NCBI RefSeq assembly: GCF_001429065.1
Contig: NZ_LMIB01000001.1
Location: 1,249,933-1,313,932 of the forward strand
DNA: 64,000 nt
Reading direction: 5' to 3'
Source of the DNA: Sphingomonas sp. Root710
Lineage (GTDB): Bacteria > Pseudomonadota > Alphaproteobacteria > Sphingomonadales > Sphingomonadaceae
The notes under the pieces are model-generated. The model saw nothing but the letters and a program-made list of their open reading frames with translations. It was not told the origin of the DNA and did no database searches. Numbering within the stretch: position 1 is the first letter of the stretch; every line of letters begins with the position of its first letter. The translations under genes were made by a program, and so were the position numbers. Shown here one piece after another: positions 28,676 to 37,125 of the stretch.

Positions 28676-30466
28676 GTGACCATTCAGTTTGCGAACGCCA
28701 TAGTCCAGCGGCTTGGGCCGTGCCGAATCGCGCTAGATCGGGCGGCGCATGCCGAACTGGCTCGCGAACTGGCGCTGGTGGGATGTGATCTGGTCGACGT
28801 ACCGACGGGCGCTGCGAAGGGCGCGAACGGGCCGATGGCCGGATTTCTCGCCTGGACCGAACCCACGACGGCGTCCTTTGCCGACGCGATCCGACCATTC
28901 AAGCGGATGGATGCGCTGATCCTGCAGTCGGCCGGGCAAGACCGCCGATCGATGGAGCGCAGCCTGTTCGAGGCAGGCTGGCAACGGCATCCCGGTGGCA
29001 TGTCGCTGGGCGAATATCCCGCATGGTCGAGCTCCGCTCTTCCCGCGATCAGCTATTATCAGCGCGCTCCCCATGGCGGCGCGAACGAGCTTCAAAAGGG
29101 CAGCATAGACGCCGACGCGGCCATCGCGCGCTATGCGATGGCAGCCAACCATGTGCGGCCAAGCGATCATATCCTGATCGATGGCGCGGGATCGGCCGAT
29201 GGCGCGGCGGTATTGATGGCGCTGTCGCGCGCCGGATCGGTCGTCCGCGTCGGCGCGAAGCCCAAGCCGGGACAGTGGGCGATGCGGGGCGGCTGCGACA
29301 TCACCGATTCAAGCCTTACCGGGATCGCGGACAATTCGGTCGACATGATCGTTGCCTTCGAGCCCGCCGTTCCGACTGACTGGGTCGCAAGACTGGATGA
29401 TTATGCACGTATCCTGAAATGCGACGGACGCATCATCCTCGGCTGGCGCCAGGGTGAAGGCGAGCGGCCGCGCGATTGGGCCGCGCTGGAGGCCGCCGTG
29501 TCCCAACGCTTCCTGCCCGAGACCCGCTATATTCAGATTCCCATAGGCCCCGATCCGGCCGGCGCCCATGCTCTGTTCCCGGTTCAGCTCGATCAGATGG
29601 TCGCCACCGACTGGCTGCTGCTGGTTGCCGCCGCCAACCCGCTGATGGGCGAAGGGCGGGCCAGCGAATATGACCATCCCGCCTTTTCGAAGGTGGCTGG
29701 CGAACAACCCGCGCTGGTCGACTTCGGCGCAGCGTATGACAATCCTTATCTCTACCGGTCGATGGTTCAGATGGGTGAACGCCTCGGCGACGAAGTGAAA
29801 CTCGCCCGGCTGGCCGAATGCGTGATCGAAGATTCACGCGCCGATTCTGCAGACCGTGGCGCCGCCATCGCGGTGCTGGGCTACCGCCTGCTGGAAATGC
29901 GGCTGGCGGAGATGGCCCCGTCGATCCTGTCCCTCATCGCCGACTATACCAGCGCGCCGCTGAGCGACGATACGCCGGTCCATGTCCGGCGCTGGCGCAT
30001 TTCACTGGCTTTCCTTGCGGGAAGGCTCAGCGAACTGACGGGCGACCGTGAAGCGGCAAAGCGCTGGTATCGGTCCTCTGCCAATGGCGAATGGGCGGCC
30101 TTTTCCCCACTGCTCGCTACCAAGGCGATCGCCGCTGCCTTTTACGAGGCCCGGCTGTGCCTTGCCGATGGCGATACGCAGACTGCGCAGGCCCGCTTCC
30201 GCCATGGCGTCGATACGGCTCTCAAAGCCGCTGCCTTTCCGCATGGTGAGCAGATGGGTCCCGCCGATCGGCCGCTTTCCTTTTACCTGACCGAGCTGGC
30301 CGAGGTGATCGACATGGGATCGCAATGCGCCAACGCCTTGGCCAATTTCCACCTGTGGGATCGCGATCCTGGGCTGTTCTGGCGTCAGGTCGACGTCCGC
30401 CGCTTCGGCCTCGCCTCATGGGCACGTGATCTCGAGCGCGAAAATAATCGCCTCCGTGCCGCCTGA
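28676..30466 (+). CDS. Large protein with degenerate methyltransferase domain, glycan-locus associated
   Basis: The chosen start, GTG at 28676 (MTIQFANAIVQRLGPCRIAL), follows a GGAGAGACGA site and gives 596 aa; an upstream ATG at 28595 would precede it. The first third is unlike known families. Residues about 155-275 look like a weak Rossmann-type methyltransferase (ILIDGAGSADGAAVLMAL, then NSVDMIVAFEPAV and YARILKCDGRIILGW), but the glycine motif is poor. The C-terminal 250 residues are helical and repeat-like (ERLGDEVKLARLAECVIEDSR, FLAGRLSELTGDREAAKRWY). It precedes the FkbM-oxygenase fusion by 85 bp on the same strand, so a role in the same surface-glycan modification is inferred. Confidence 0.7.
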   Translation: MTIQFANAIVQRLGPCRIALDRAAHAELARELALVGCDLVDVPTGAAKGANGPMAGFLAWTEPTTASFADAIRPFKRMDALILQSAGQDRRSMERSLFEAGWQRHPGGMSLGEYPAWSSSALPAISYYQRAPHGGANELQKGSIDADAAIARYAMAANHVRPSDHILIDGAGSADGAAVLMALSRAGSVVRVGAKPKPGQWAMRGGCDITDSSLTGIADNSVDMIVAFEPAVPTDWVARLDDYARILKCDGRIILGWRQGEGERPRDWAALEAAVSQRFLPETRYIQIPIGPDPAGAHALFPVQLDQMVATDWLLLVAAANPLMGEGRASEYDHPAFSKVAGEQPALVDFGAAYDNPYLYRSMVQMGERLGDEVKLARLAECVIEDSRADSADRGAAIAVLGYRLLEMRLAEMAPSILSLIADYTSAPLSDDTPVHVRRWRISLAFLAGRLSELTGDREAAKRWYRSSANGEWAAFSPLLATKAIAAAFYEARLCLADGDTQTAQARFRHGVDTALKAAAFPHGEQMGPADRPLSFYLTELAEVIDMGSQCANALANFHLWDRDPGLFWRQVDVRRFGLASWARDLERENNRLRAA

Positions 30467-30477
30467 GCCCGCGAAAC

Positions 30478-30485
30478 ATGGTTAA
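30478..30485 (-). promoter_or_regulatory. TTAACCAT CtrA-type half-site
   Basis: TTAACCAT on the minus strand, 67 bp before the ATG of the trifunctional fusion gene at 30552, in the short gap after the 28676 gene. Same motif as the sites near 28572, 42508 and 48325. Confidence 0.5.
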
Positions 30486-30551
30486 CGAAGGTTTCAACAT
30501 TAGCCGTTAGGCCTTTTCCCAAATCGCGATCCGCGTGCAGGAGAATGCCCG

Positions 30552-32645
30552 ATGAACGTCATGGCCAATAATTTCGGCGCGGGTGGGATCAGAACCATCG
30601 AGGCCAATGGCCATCTGATTCATTATGTCGAGGCGGGTGCTGGCTGGCGCTATGAAACGCTGCTGGAAAAAGAGCCGGAAACCATCGAATGGATCGATGG
30701 CTTCGAGCCAGGCGACAGCTTCTGGGATATCGGCGCCAACGTCGGAATCTACAGCGTCTACGCGGCGGCCCGGGGGATACAGACGACGGCATTCGAACCG
30801 CATTTCGCAAATTATCACCAGCTGTGCGTCACCATCGCGCTGAACGGCCTGCAGAATATGGTGACGCCGCTATGCCTGGCCTTCGCCGAGCGCAAGTCGG
30901 TCGCGGAGATGAATCTCGCGAGCCTCGACATCGGGACGTCGATGAGCAATTTCGGGGAGGCGCTCGATTTCCGCGGACAGCCTTTCGAGCCAGCCTTTCG
31001 TCAGGGCATGGTCGGCTATGATATCGACAGTTTCATCACCGATTTCGGCATCAAGGTTCCAACCCATCTGAAGATCGACGTCGATGGCATCGAGTTGCCG
31101 ATCATCCGTGGCGCACGCAAGATGCTGGCGAACGAACGGCTGCAATCCGTTTCGATCGAATTGATCGATACCGATGTCGAACAGGTTGCGGGAGTCACCG
31201 AGATTTTGGAGGGCGCTGGGCTTCATTTCGTCCACAAAAAGCAGAACGCGGCCTTTGCCACGCCCCAAACTTCGGATGTTCTGAATTTTCTCTTCCACCG
31301 CGATCCGTCGAAGCTGAAGCGCCCCGTTTCGGCTACCCCGTCCGAAGAGGAGGATGTGACCACCGACCAGCTCGTCGAGCGCATCGTCGCCAGGATCGGC
31401 AGCGCGACGGTCGATCCTATGCCGTGCGAGAACATCTTCATGGAAGATATGCTGCCCGCGGCCGTCTATCGCGAATTGCTCGATCGCTTGCCGAACGACG
31501 AAGCGCTCGATCCAATCGATCATCCCGACGCCATGACTGCGGATGGCAGGAGGACGCGGTACCTGCTGGACCTGACTCGAGCGTCGCTGCCACGCCTTGC
31601 AGAGGAAGACCAGCCGTTCTGGGAAGCCATGATCGAGGTTTTTACCGCGCCAGCGATCGCCAATGCAATAGTTTCGAAATTCGCGCCGACGCTCCGCGCG
31701 CGGTTCGGCGAGACCTTGCCGGAACTGGTCGCCGTCCCGATCCTCTATCGCGATCATCCCGGCTACCGGATCGGCATTCACCCCGACGCGCCGGGCAAAG
31801 TCGCGACGCTACAATTCTACCTGCCCCAAGATGATTCCCAGATCCACCTCGGCACCTCGTTCCACCAGCGTACCGCCGACGGATTCGAGCGGCTGAAGAC
31901 CAACGACTTCAAGCCCAATGCAGCCTACGCCTTCGTTCGGAGCGAGGAGAGCTGGCACAGCGTCGACGAACTCGGCCCCGAAGAGAAACTGCGCAATACG
32001 ATCGCACTGACCTTCTATATCAAGGGTCAGGAATATAGCTCCGATCCAATGACCGCCTCTGCCGCCGCCGGACAGGCGCCGAGCTACGATGCGGAGATGA
32101 GCCGCACTCTGCAGACATTGGCCAAGACCTTCACCCGCCGAGACGACGTGGCGGCGCTGTTCCGTGAAGGCGCCGTGGGCGTGGAGCTTGGTGTCGCAGC
32201 CGGGGATTTCTCTGAGCGAATCCTGCGATTCGAGCATGTCGGCTATCTCTTTAGCATCGACATGTGGGCGGGCGACCGCGGCCATGGGGTCGAACAATAT
32301 CGTGAAGCGATCGCGCGGCTCAGTCCCTATCGCGATCGGAACGCGATCATGCGTATGCGGTTCGACGAGGCGCTCCATCTCTTCGGCGACGAGTCACTCG
32401 ATTTCATCTATGTGGATGGCTACGCGCATGATGGTGAACTGAACGGCGCGACTTTCCGTGACTGGTTTCCGAAGCTCAAATCCGGTGGTATCATCGCCGG
32501 CGACGATTATGCGCCTGACTGGCCGCTCGTCGTTCAGGCCGTCGATGCGTTCGTGGCCGAAAAGGGCCTCGAACTTCACATTATCGACTGCCACGAAGAT
32601 AGCTGGAACTCGATGTACCCCACCTGGTTCGCGATGAAGCCGTGA
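30552..32645 (+). CDS. FkbM methyltransferase / Fe(II)-2OG oxygenase-like / class I methyltransferase fusion
   Basis: The 697-aa protein has three catalytic-looking parts. Residues about 20-250 are an FkbM-type methyltransferase (FWDIGANVGIYSVYAA at 58-72; LKIDVDGIELPIIRGA at 173-188). Residues about 285-500 resemble an Fe(II)/2-oxoglutarate oxygenase: HPD at 410-412, a distal His in SWHSV (469) and an Arg in RNTIALTFYI (481), the usual His-x-Asp...His...Arg set. Residues about 525-697 are a Methyltransf_24-type domain (GVELGVAAGDFS, LDFIYVDGYAHDG, GGIIAGDDY). FkbM plus oxygenase chemistry suggests tailoring of a sugar or lipid on a surface glycan. The stop shares a base with the next start (TGATG), coupling it to kdsD. 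Confidence 0.88.
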   Translation: MNVMANNFGAGGIRTIEANGHLIHYVEAGAGWRYETLLEKEPETIEWIDGFEPGDSFWDIGANVGIYSVYAAARGIQTTAFEPHFANYHQLCVTIALNGLQNMVTPLCLAFAERKSVAEMNLASLDIGTSMSNFGEALDFRGQPFEPAFRQGMVGYDIDSFITDFGIKVPTHLKIDVDGIELPIIRGARKMLANERLQSVSIELIDTDVEQVAGVTEILEGAGLHFVHKKQNAAFATPQTSDVLNFLFHRDPSKLKRPVSATPSEEEDVTTDQLVERIVARIGSATVDPMPCENIFMEDMLPAAVYRELLDRLPNDEALDPIDHPDAMTADGRRTRYLLDLTRASLPRLAEEDQPFWEAMIEVFTAPAIANAIVSKFAPTLRARFGETLPELVAVPILYRDHPGYRIGIHPDAPGKVATLQFYLPQDDSQIHLGTSFHQRTADGFERLKTNDFKPNAAYAFVRSEESWHSVDELGPEEKLRNTIALTFYIKGQEYSSDPMTASAAAGQAPSYDAEMSRTLQTLAKTFTRRDDVAALFREGAVGVELGVAAGDFSERILRFEHVGYLFSIDMWAGDRGHGVEQYREAIARLSPYRDRNAIMRMRFDEALHLFGDESLDFIYVDGYAHDGELNGATFRDWFPKLKSGGIIAGDDYAPDWPLVVQAVDAFVAEKGLELHIIDCHEDSWNSMYPTWFAMKP

Positions 32646-33646
32646 TGTATCACGAAATCGCCATAAATCAGGTCGACCTCACCACCGATCAGGCCATAAT
32701 CGATAGCGGCCGCATCGTTCTGGATATCGAAGCCCAGGCGCTGTCCAGCCTCAGCGCCATGATCGACGAGGAGTTCGCTCGAGCGGTCCGGCTGGTGCTG
32801 GCAACGGCTGGGCGCGTCGTCGTCAGCGGCATGGGCAAGTCCGGTCATATAGCCCGCAAGATGGCGGCGACCTTCGCATCGACCGGAACACCCGCCATTT
32901 TCATTCACCCGGGCGAGGCCGCCCATGGCGACCTGGGGATGTTACTGGCCGGAGACCTTCTGATCGCCCTCTCCAATTCAGGTGCTACGCCCGAATTGCG
33001 GCCTATAATGCAGCATGCACGACGCCTGGGATGTCCGGTCATCGGGATAACGTCGCAGCGCCATTCCCCTATGACCCAGATGTCGACGGTCGGCCTGCTT
33101 CTGCCCAGTGCGCGCGAAGCCTGCCCGGTCAACATCTCGCCGACCACCTCGACCACAATGATGCTTTCCTTGGGCGATGCGCTGGCCGTCGCGGCGATGA
33201 GCGTGCGGGGGATTTCTCGGGAGGCGCTGGAATTGCTCCACCCCGGCGGCGTGATCGGATCGCGGTTGTTACCGGTCAATGAGGTCATGCACGCCGGCGA
33301 TGAACTGCCTCTGGTGTCGGTAGACCTGCCGATGCGCGACGTTCTGGTGACGATGACCGAGAAGAGCCTGGGAGTGGCCGGCGTCGTTGACGCGGATAAC
33401 CGACTCGTCGGCACGATTACCGACGGCGACCTCCGCCGCAATATCGACCGACTGTTGTTCAGCAATGCCGGCGAGGTGATGACCCGCTACCCGAAGACGA
33501 TCATGGACGGGACATATGCCGAGGACGCCCGAGCGATCATGTCCGCGAACAAGATTACGTCGCTGTTCGTTATGAACCACGAGGATCCGGAGAAGCCGAT
33601 CGGCCTCGTGCATATCCATGACTTCAACCGTCTCGGGATGAACTAG
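32645..33646 (+). CDS. kdsD: Arabinose-5-phosphate isomerase (KdsD/KpsF/GutQ type)
   Basis: This enzyme interconverts ribulose-5-phosphate and arabinose-5-phosphate, the precursor of Kdo. An N-terminal SIS domain (GRVVVSGMGKSGHIARKMAATFASTGTPAIFIHPGEAAHGDLG, and LIALSNSGATPEL) is followed by two CBS domains (VNEVMHAGDELPLV; AGEVMTRYPKTIMDG). At 333 aa it is full length. Its ATG at 32645 overlaps the upstream stop, so it is in the glycan operon. It could serve LPS core or a Kdo-containing capsule. Confidence 0.93.
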   Translation: MYHEIAINQVDLTTDQAIIDSGRIVLDIEAQALSSLSAMIDEEFARAVRLVLATAGRVVVSGMGKSGHIARKMAATFASTGTPAIFIHPGEAAHGDLGMLLAGDLLIALSNSGATPELRPIMQHARRLGCPVIGITSQRHSPMTQMSTVGLLLPSAREACPVNISPTTSTTMMLSLGDALAVAAMSVRGISREALELLHPGGVIGSRLLPVNEVMHAGDELPLVSVDLPMRDVLVTMTEKSLGVAGVVDADNRLVGTITDGDLRRNIDRLLFSNAGEVMTRYPKTIMDGTYAEDARAIMSANKITSLFVMNHEDPEKPIGLVHIHDFNRLGMN

Positions 33647-33679
33647 CTTCCGCCGAAAAATCGGCTAGCGTGCGAAGAG

Positions 33680-34372
33680 ATGAACAGCGCGTCGCCCGAT
33701 CCAGCCATTGACGCCAGCGGCCACCGCGCGCGGCTGCGCCGCCGCTTGATCGAAGGCGGACCGGAAGCGCTGCTCGATCATGAACTGGTCGAATATCTGC
33801 TGGCGCTGGCGATCCCGCGGCGAGACACGAAACCGATGGCCCGAAGGCTGCTCGCCGAGTTCGGCGGACTGGGGCCGCTCTTGTCAGCCGACCCCGAATC
33901 TCTCGCCCGTGCCGAGCTAAGCGACGGGGTGATTGCGGCGCTGAAGATCGCCGAAGCCTCTGCTCTCCGCTTGTTGCGCAGCGAGATTGCGGACCGTCCG
34001 ATACTTACGAATTGGCAGGCGCTGGCCGACTATCTCCACGCAGACATGGCACACCGATTAGTGGAACGGGTGCGTGTTCTGCATCTCAACACTAAAAATG
34101 CACTGATCCGCGACGAACTCGTCTCCGAAGGATCGGTAGATCAGGCGGCGGTCCACGTCAGGGAGATAGTACGCCGCGCGCTCGAACTCGGCTCGGCTGC
34201 ACTCATCCTTGTCCACAATCATCCATCCGGCGACCCCGAACCGAGTCGCCAGGACATCATCCTTACCCGCGAATTGATGTCGGCCCTAAAGCCTCTCGGG
34301 ATCAGCCTCCACGATCATGTCGTGGTCGGCGTCAAGGGCCAGGCGAGCCTCCGCTCACTCGGGCTCATATGA
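33680..34372 (+). CDS. radC: RadC family JAB1/MPN protein
   Basis: The protein (230 aa) has an N-terminal HhH-like domain and a C-terminal JAMM-type metal motif LILVHNHPSGDPEPSRQD, with DHVVVGVKGQASLRSLGLI at the end: the RadC/YeeS family. The name 'DNA repair protein RadC' is historical; the function is not established. It starts 33 bp after kdsD, probably read through from it, and is closed by the hairpin at 34376. Confidence 0.92.
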   Translation: MNSASPDPAIDASGHRARLRRRLIEGGPEALLDHELVEYLLALAIPRRDTKPMARRLLAEFGGLGPLLSADPESLARAELSDGVIAALKIAEASALRLLRSEIADRPILTNWQALADYLHADMAHRLVERVRVLHLNTKNALIRDELVSEGSVDQAAVHVREIVRRALELGSAALILVHNHPSGDPEPSRQDIILTRELMSALKPLGISLHDHVVVGVKGQASLRSLGLI

Positions 34373-34375
34373 AAT

Positions 34376-34399
34376 CGGGACGGCTAGAAAGCCGTCCCG
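34376..34399. terminator. Bidirectional hairpin terminator between radC and EF-hand gene
   Basis: A perfect 9-bp GC-rich stem (CGGGACGGC / GCCGTCCCG) with a 6-nt loop lies in the 47 bp between the convergent radC stop and the EF-hand gene stop. T runs are weak on both sides, but position and stem make a shared terminator likely. Confidence 0.7.
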
Positions 34400-34419
34400 G
34401 TACACGCTCATTGTTATAA

Positions 34420-34992
34420 TCAAGCCGAGAGGTAGCCGGCCAGTTCATCGGGCGAAATCATACGGTCTTTGTCTTTGTCAGCCTTGGCAAATTCGGCGGA
34501 CGTGGCATTTAATACCTTGATCGCCGGAAGGTTGGCTTTCTTGCTGGTCTTGGTCTTTTCGACCTGCGCCGTCACGTCCTGGCCATTTTTGGCTAAGACC
34601 CAGCTGCCGAACTCGAGCGGCGTCAATTTACCTTTGTTACCGACGTCATATTTGGCCCAATCGGCATTGACCTTCGCTGATGCGTCCGCGCTGGCCGAAG
34701 CGGTTGCAGCAGGTACCGTCGGTGTAGCGGCGACCGCGGCGTCGGAACTAGCGGCAGGCATGTTTGCGGCAGCGTCCGCCGCAGGTGCGGTGGTCTGTGC
34801 AACCGTCGGGGCGGCCTCGGTAGTCTCGGGCGCGGTTGGCGTAGCAGCCTCGGCGGACGGCGGGGAGGCCTCGGTGGGCGCTGGGGCTGCGGTGGGCGCA
34901 TCCGGAGCTGCCTCGGGAGCGGTGCCCTGCGCCAGAGCGGCGCCCGACGCCGCAATGAGCGCGGCTCCGCCGATAAGCATCAATTTATTCAT
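34420..34992 (-). CDS. Secreted EF-hand calcium-binding protein
   Basis: From the ATG at 34992 (MNKLMLIGGAALIAASGAALAQ) there is a clear signal peptide. An extended Ala/Pro/Thr/Glu-rich low-complexity region follows (about residues 25-110), then a C-terminal pair of EF-hand-like segments. The best is DKDKDRMISPDELAGYL near the end, with D-x-D-x-D-x-x-I-x-x-x-E ligand spacing; a degenerate one lies at DVGNKGKLTPLEFGSWVL. It is likely periplasmic or extracellular and Ca2+-binding. A second EF-hand gene follows upstream on the same strand. Confidence 0.8.
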   Translation of the reverse strand: MNKLMLIGGAALIAASGAALAQGTAPEAAPDAPTAAPAPTEASPPSAEAATPTAPETTEAAPTVAQTTAPAADAAANMPAASSDAAVAATPTVPAATASASADASAKVNADWAKYDVGNKGKLTPLEFGSWVLAKNGQDVTAQVEKTKTSKKANLPAIKVLNATSAEFAKADKDKDRMISPDELAGYLSA

Positions 34993-35125
34993 CTCTCTCT
35001 CCTGACATGTAGTCACAAAAACGTGACACCAAGACCAAGAGCCAACTCGTCACCACCGTTACAGTTTCCCGATTCGTCCACGAAACGGTCCGGCACATCG
35101 CTTTCTCGCCGCTCATGGAGACGGC

Positions 35126-35545
35126 TCATGGAGATGATTTAGTCACCCAGATTTGGCTCACCAGCGCCTTGGCCGGATCGATTGCGATGAAATCCGCAAG
35201 TTCGATAGCTGAAATCCGGTGATCCCTATTACTATCTGCAATCGAGAAGGAGCGCGCGCTGCGGTCTATGAGATCATTCGAGTTGGATACCTGGCGCAAC
35301 AACGCCCTTTCCGCGAGAAAGAGCGCTTGATGCCTCACCAGCCACTCGGCGAATGCCAAGGGACTCAGGCCCCCTTCTCGATTCGATGTCCTGATGCGAG
35401 CGCGCGGCTCCCCCGCATAAGCCGCCGGCTGCGGAAAGCGGACTGCCTGGGCAATCGTCCCGGGCGCTGCAGAAAGACGAGGATGCGCCCCTAGCGCCTG
35501 CAAAGGCAAGACCATCATCGCCACAGCCAAGATTACAGGTTTCAT
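35126..35545 (-). CDS. Second secreted EF-hand-like protein
   Basis: The ATG at 35545 gives a signal peptide (MKPVILAVAMMVLPLQALGA) and a 139-aa product. It contains one EF-hand-like loop, ADSNRDHRISAIELADFI (D-x-N-x-D-x-x-I-x-x-x-E). A preceding GGLSPLAFAEWLV stretch resembles the degenerate hand of the neighbour at 34420, which suggests the two are related paralogues. The long upstream extension to 35701 overlaps the purB leader and is not supported. Confidence 0.7.
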   Translation of the reverse strand: MKPVILAVAMMVLPLQALGAHPRLSAAPGTIAQAVRFPQPAAYAGEPRARIRTSNREGGLSPLAFAEWLVRHQALFLAERALLRQVSNSNDLIDRSARSFSIADSNRDHRISAIELADFIAIDPAKALVSQIWVTKSSP

Positions 35546-35726
35546 GCGCTGATCCAACGGATCGCCTTTCGAACTAGCGATATCCAGTTGCGACGAGAAC
35601 GATCGGCGCTGCGTTGCGCTCCGCGGTCTCGCGATCCGTTCATCGCAAAAAGCAGCCCGATTGCCGGTGCTCGCCCCCTCTGCTAGGCGCGCTCGCAACA
35701 AGGCTGCGCAACAACAAGGAACGACG

Positions 35727-37025
35727 ATGATCCCCCGCTATTCCAGGGCCGAAATGGTCAAGATCTGGGAACCCGAGACGCGCTTTCGCATCTGGTTTGA
35801 GATCGAAGCCCACGCGACCGATGCGCTGGCGGAACTGGGCGTGGTCCCAAAAGAGGCCGCAAGGGCCATTTGGGAAAAAGGAGCGTTCGAGGTCGAACGA
35901 ATCGATGCGATCGAAGCCGAAGTGAAGCACGATGTCATCGCCTTCCTCACCAATGTCGCCGAGCATGTCGGAGAACCCGCTCGCTTCATGCATCAGGGTA
36001 TGACGTCGTCGGACGTTCTGGATACCTGTCTCGCGGTTCAATTGTCGCGCGCATCGGATATCCTGATCGCGGATCTGGACAAGCTGCTCGAGGTGCTCAA
36101 GCGCCGCGCCTTCGAGCATAAGATGACACCAACCATCGGTCGCAGCCACGGCATTCATGCTGAGCCGGTCACCTTCGGGCTGAAACTCGCGCAGGCCTAT
36201 GCCGAGTTCGCGCGCAACCGAGAACGGCTTGTGGCTGCGAAGAAGGACGTCGCGACCTGCGCGATTTCCGGAGCAGTGGGAACCTTCGCGAACATCGATC
36301 CTCGGGTTGAGGAGCATGTTGCGGCGAAGATGGGGTTGACCGTCGAGCCGACGTCGACCCAGGTCATACCGCGTGATCGCCACGCGATGTTTTTCGCGAC
36401 ACTCGGCGTGATCGCCTCGTCGATCGAGCGGCTGGCCACGGAAATCCGTCATCTACAACGTACCGAAGTGCTGGAAGCCGAGGAATATTTCTCGCCTGGT
36501 CAGAAGGGCTCGTCAGCGATGCCGCATAAGCGCAACCCGGTCCTGACCGAAAATTTGACGGGGCTTGCGCGCCTGGTGCGTGGTTTCGTGACCCCGGCAC
36601 TGGAGAATGTCGCCTTGTGGCACGAGCGCGACATCAGCCACAGTTCGGTCGAACGAATGATTGGCCCCGACGCGACGGTGACGCTTGATTTCGCCTTAGC
36701 GCGGCTGACGGGGGTGATGGACAAGCTGCTGGTCTATCCGGCCCGCATGCAGAAGAATCTCGATCGCATGGGTGGCCTGGTCCATTCGCAGCGAGTCTTG
36801 CTGGCACTGACCCAAGCGGGCATCAGCCGCGAAGACGCCTACCGCATCGTTCAGCGTAACGCGATGAAGGTATGGGAGTCGGATGGGGAATTGTCGCTGC
36901 TGGAACTCCTCAAGGCCGATGATCAGGTCACCGAGAAGCTCAGCGCCACCGAACTCGAAGAGAAGTTCGACCTCGACTATCACTTCAAGCATGTCGATAC
37001 GATCTTCCAACGCGTATTCGGCTGA
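35727..37025 (+). CDS. purB: Adenylosuccinate lyase
   Basis: PurB cleaves SAICAR and adenylosuccinate in purine synthesis. The ATG at 35727 follows AAGGA and gives MIPRYSRAEMVKIWEPETRF, a typical start. Fumarase-superfamily motifs are intact: HDVIAFLTNVAEHVG, GMTSSDVLDTCLAVQL, TIGRSHGIHAEPVTFGLKLA and the signature loop SSAMPHKRNPVLTENLTGLAR (with SSAMPHKRNP catalytic loop). It is 432 aa and lies divergent from the EF-hand gene. Confidence 0.97.
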   Translation: MIPRYSRAEMVKIWEPETRFRIWFEIEAHATDALAELGVVPKEAARAIWEKGAFEVERIDAIEAEVKHDVIAFLTNVAEHVGEPARFMHQGMTSSDVLDTCLAVQLSRASDILIADLDKLLEVLKRRAFEHKMTPTIGRSHGIHAEPVTFGLKLAQAYAEFARNRERLVAAKKDVATCAISGAVGTFANIDPRVEEHVAAKMGLTVEPTSTQVIPRDRHAMFFATLGVIASSIERLATEIRHLQRTEVLEAEEYFSPGQKGSSAMPHKRNPVLTENLTGLARLVRGFVTPALENVALWHERDISHSSVERMIGPDATVTLDFALARLTGVMDKLLVYPARMQKNLDRMGGLVHSQRVLLALTQAGISREDAYRIVQRNAMKVWESDGELSLLELLKADDQVTEKLSATELEEKFDLDYHFKHVDTIFQRVFG

Positions 37026-37125
37026 GCGCAAAGGTAGCGAGATTGTCACGAGACCCGATGCCGGGCATGTGTGCGGCATCGGCCGCTCATACAGGGTGCC
37101 GGTTTAGGAGCCACGCGCGCGCTTT

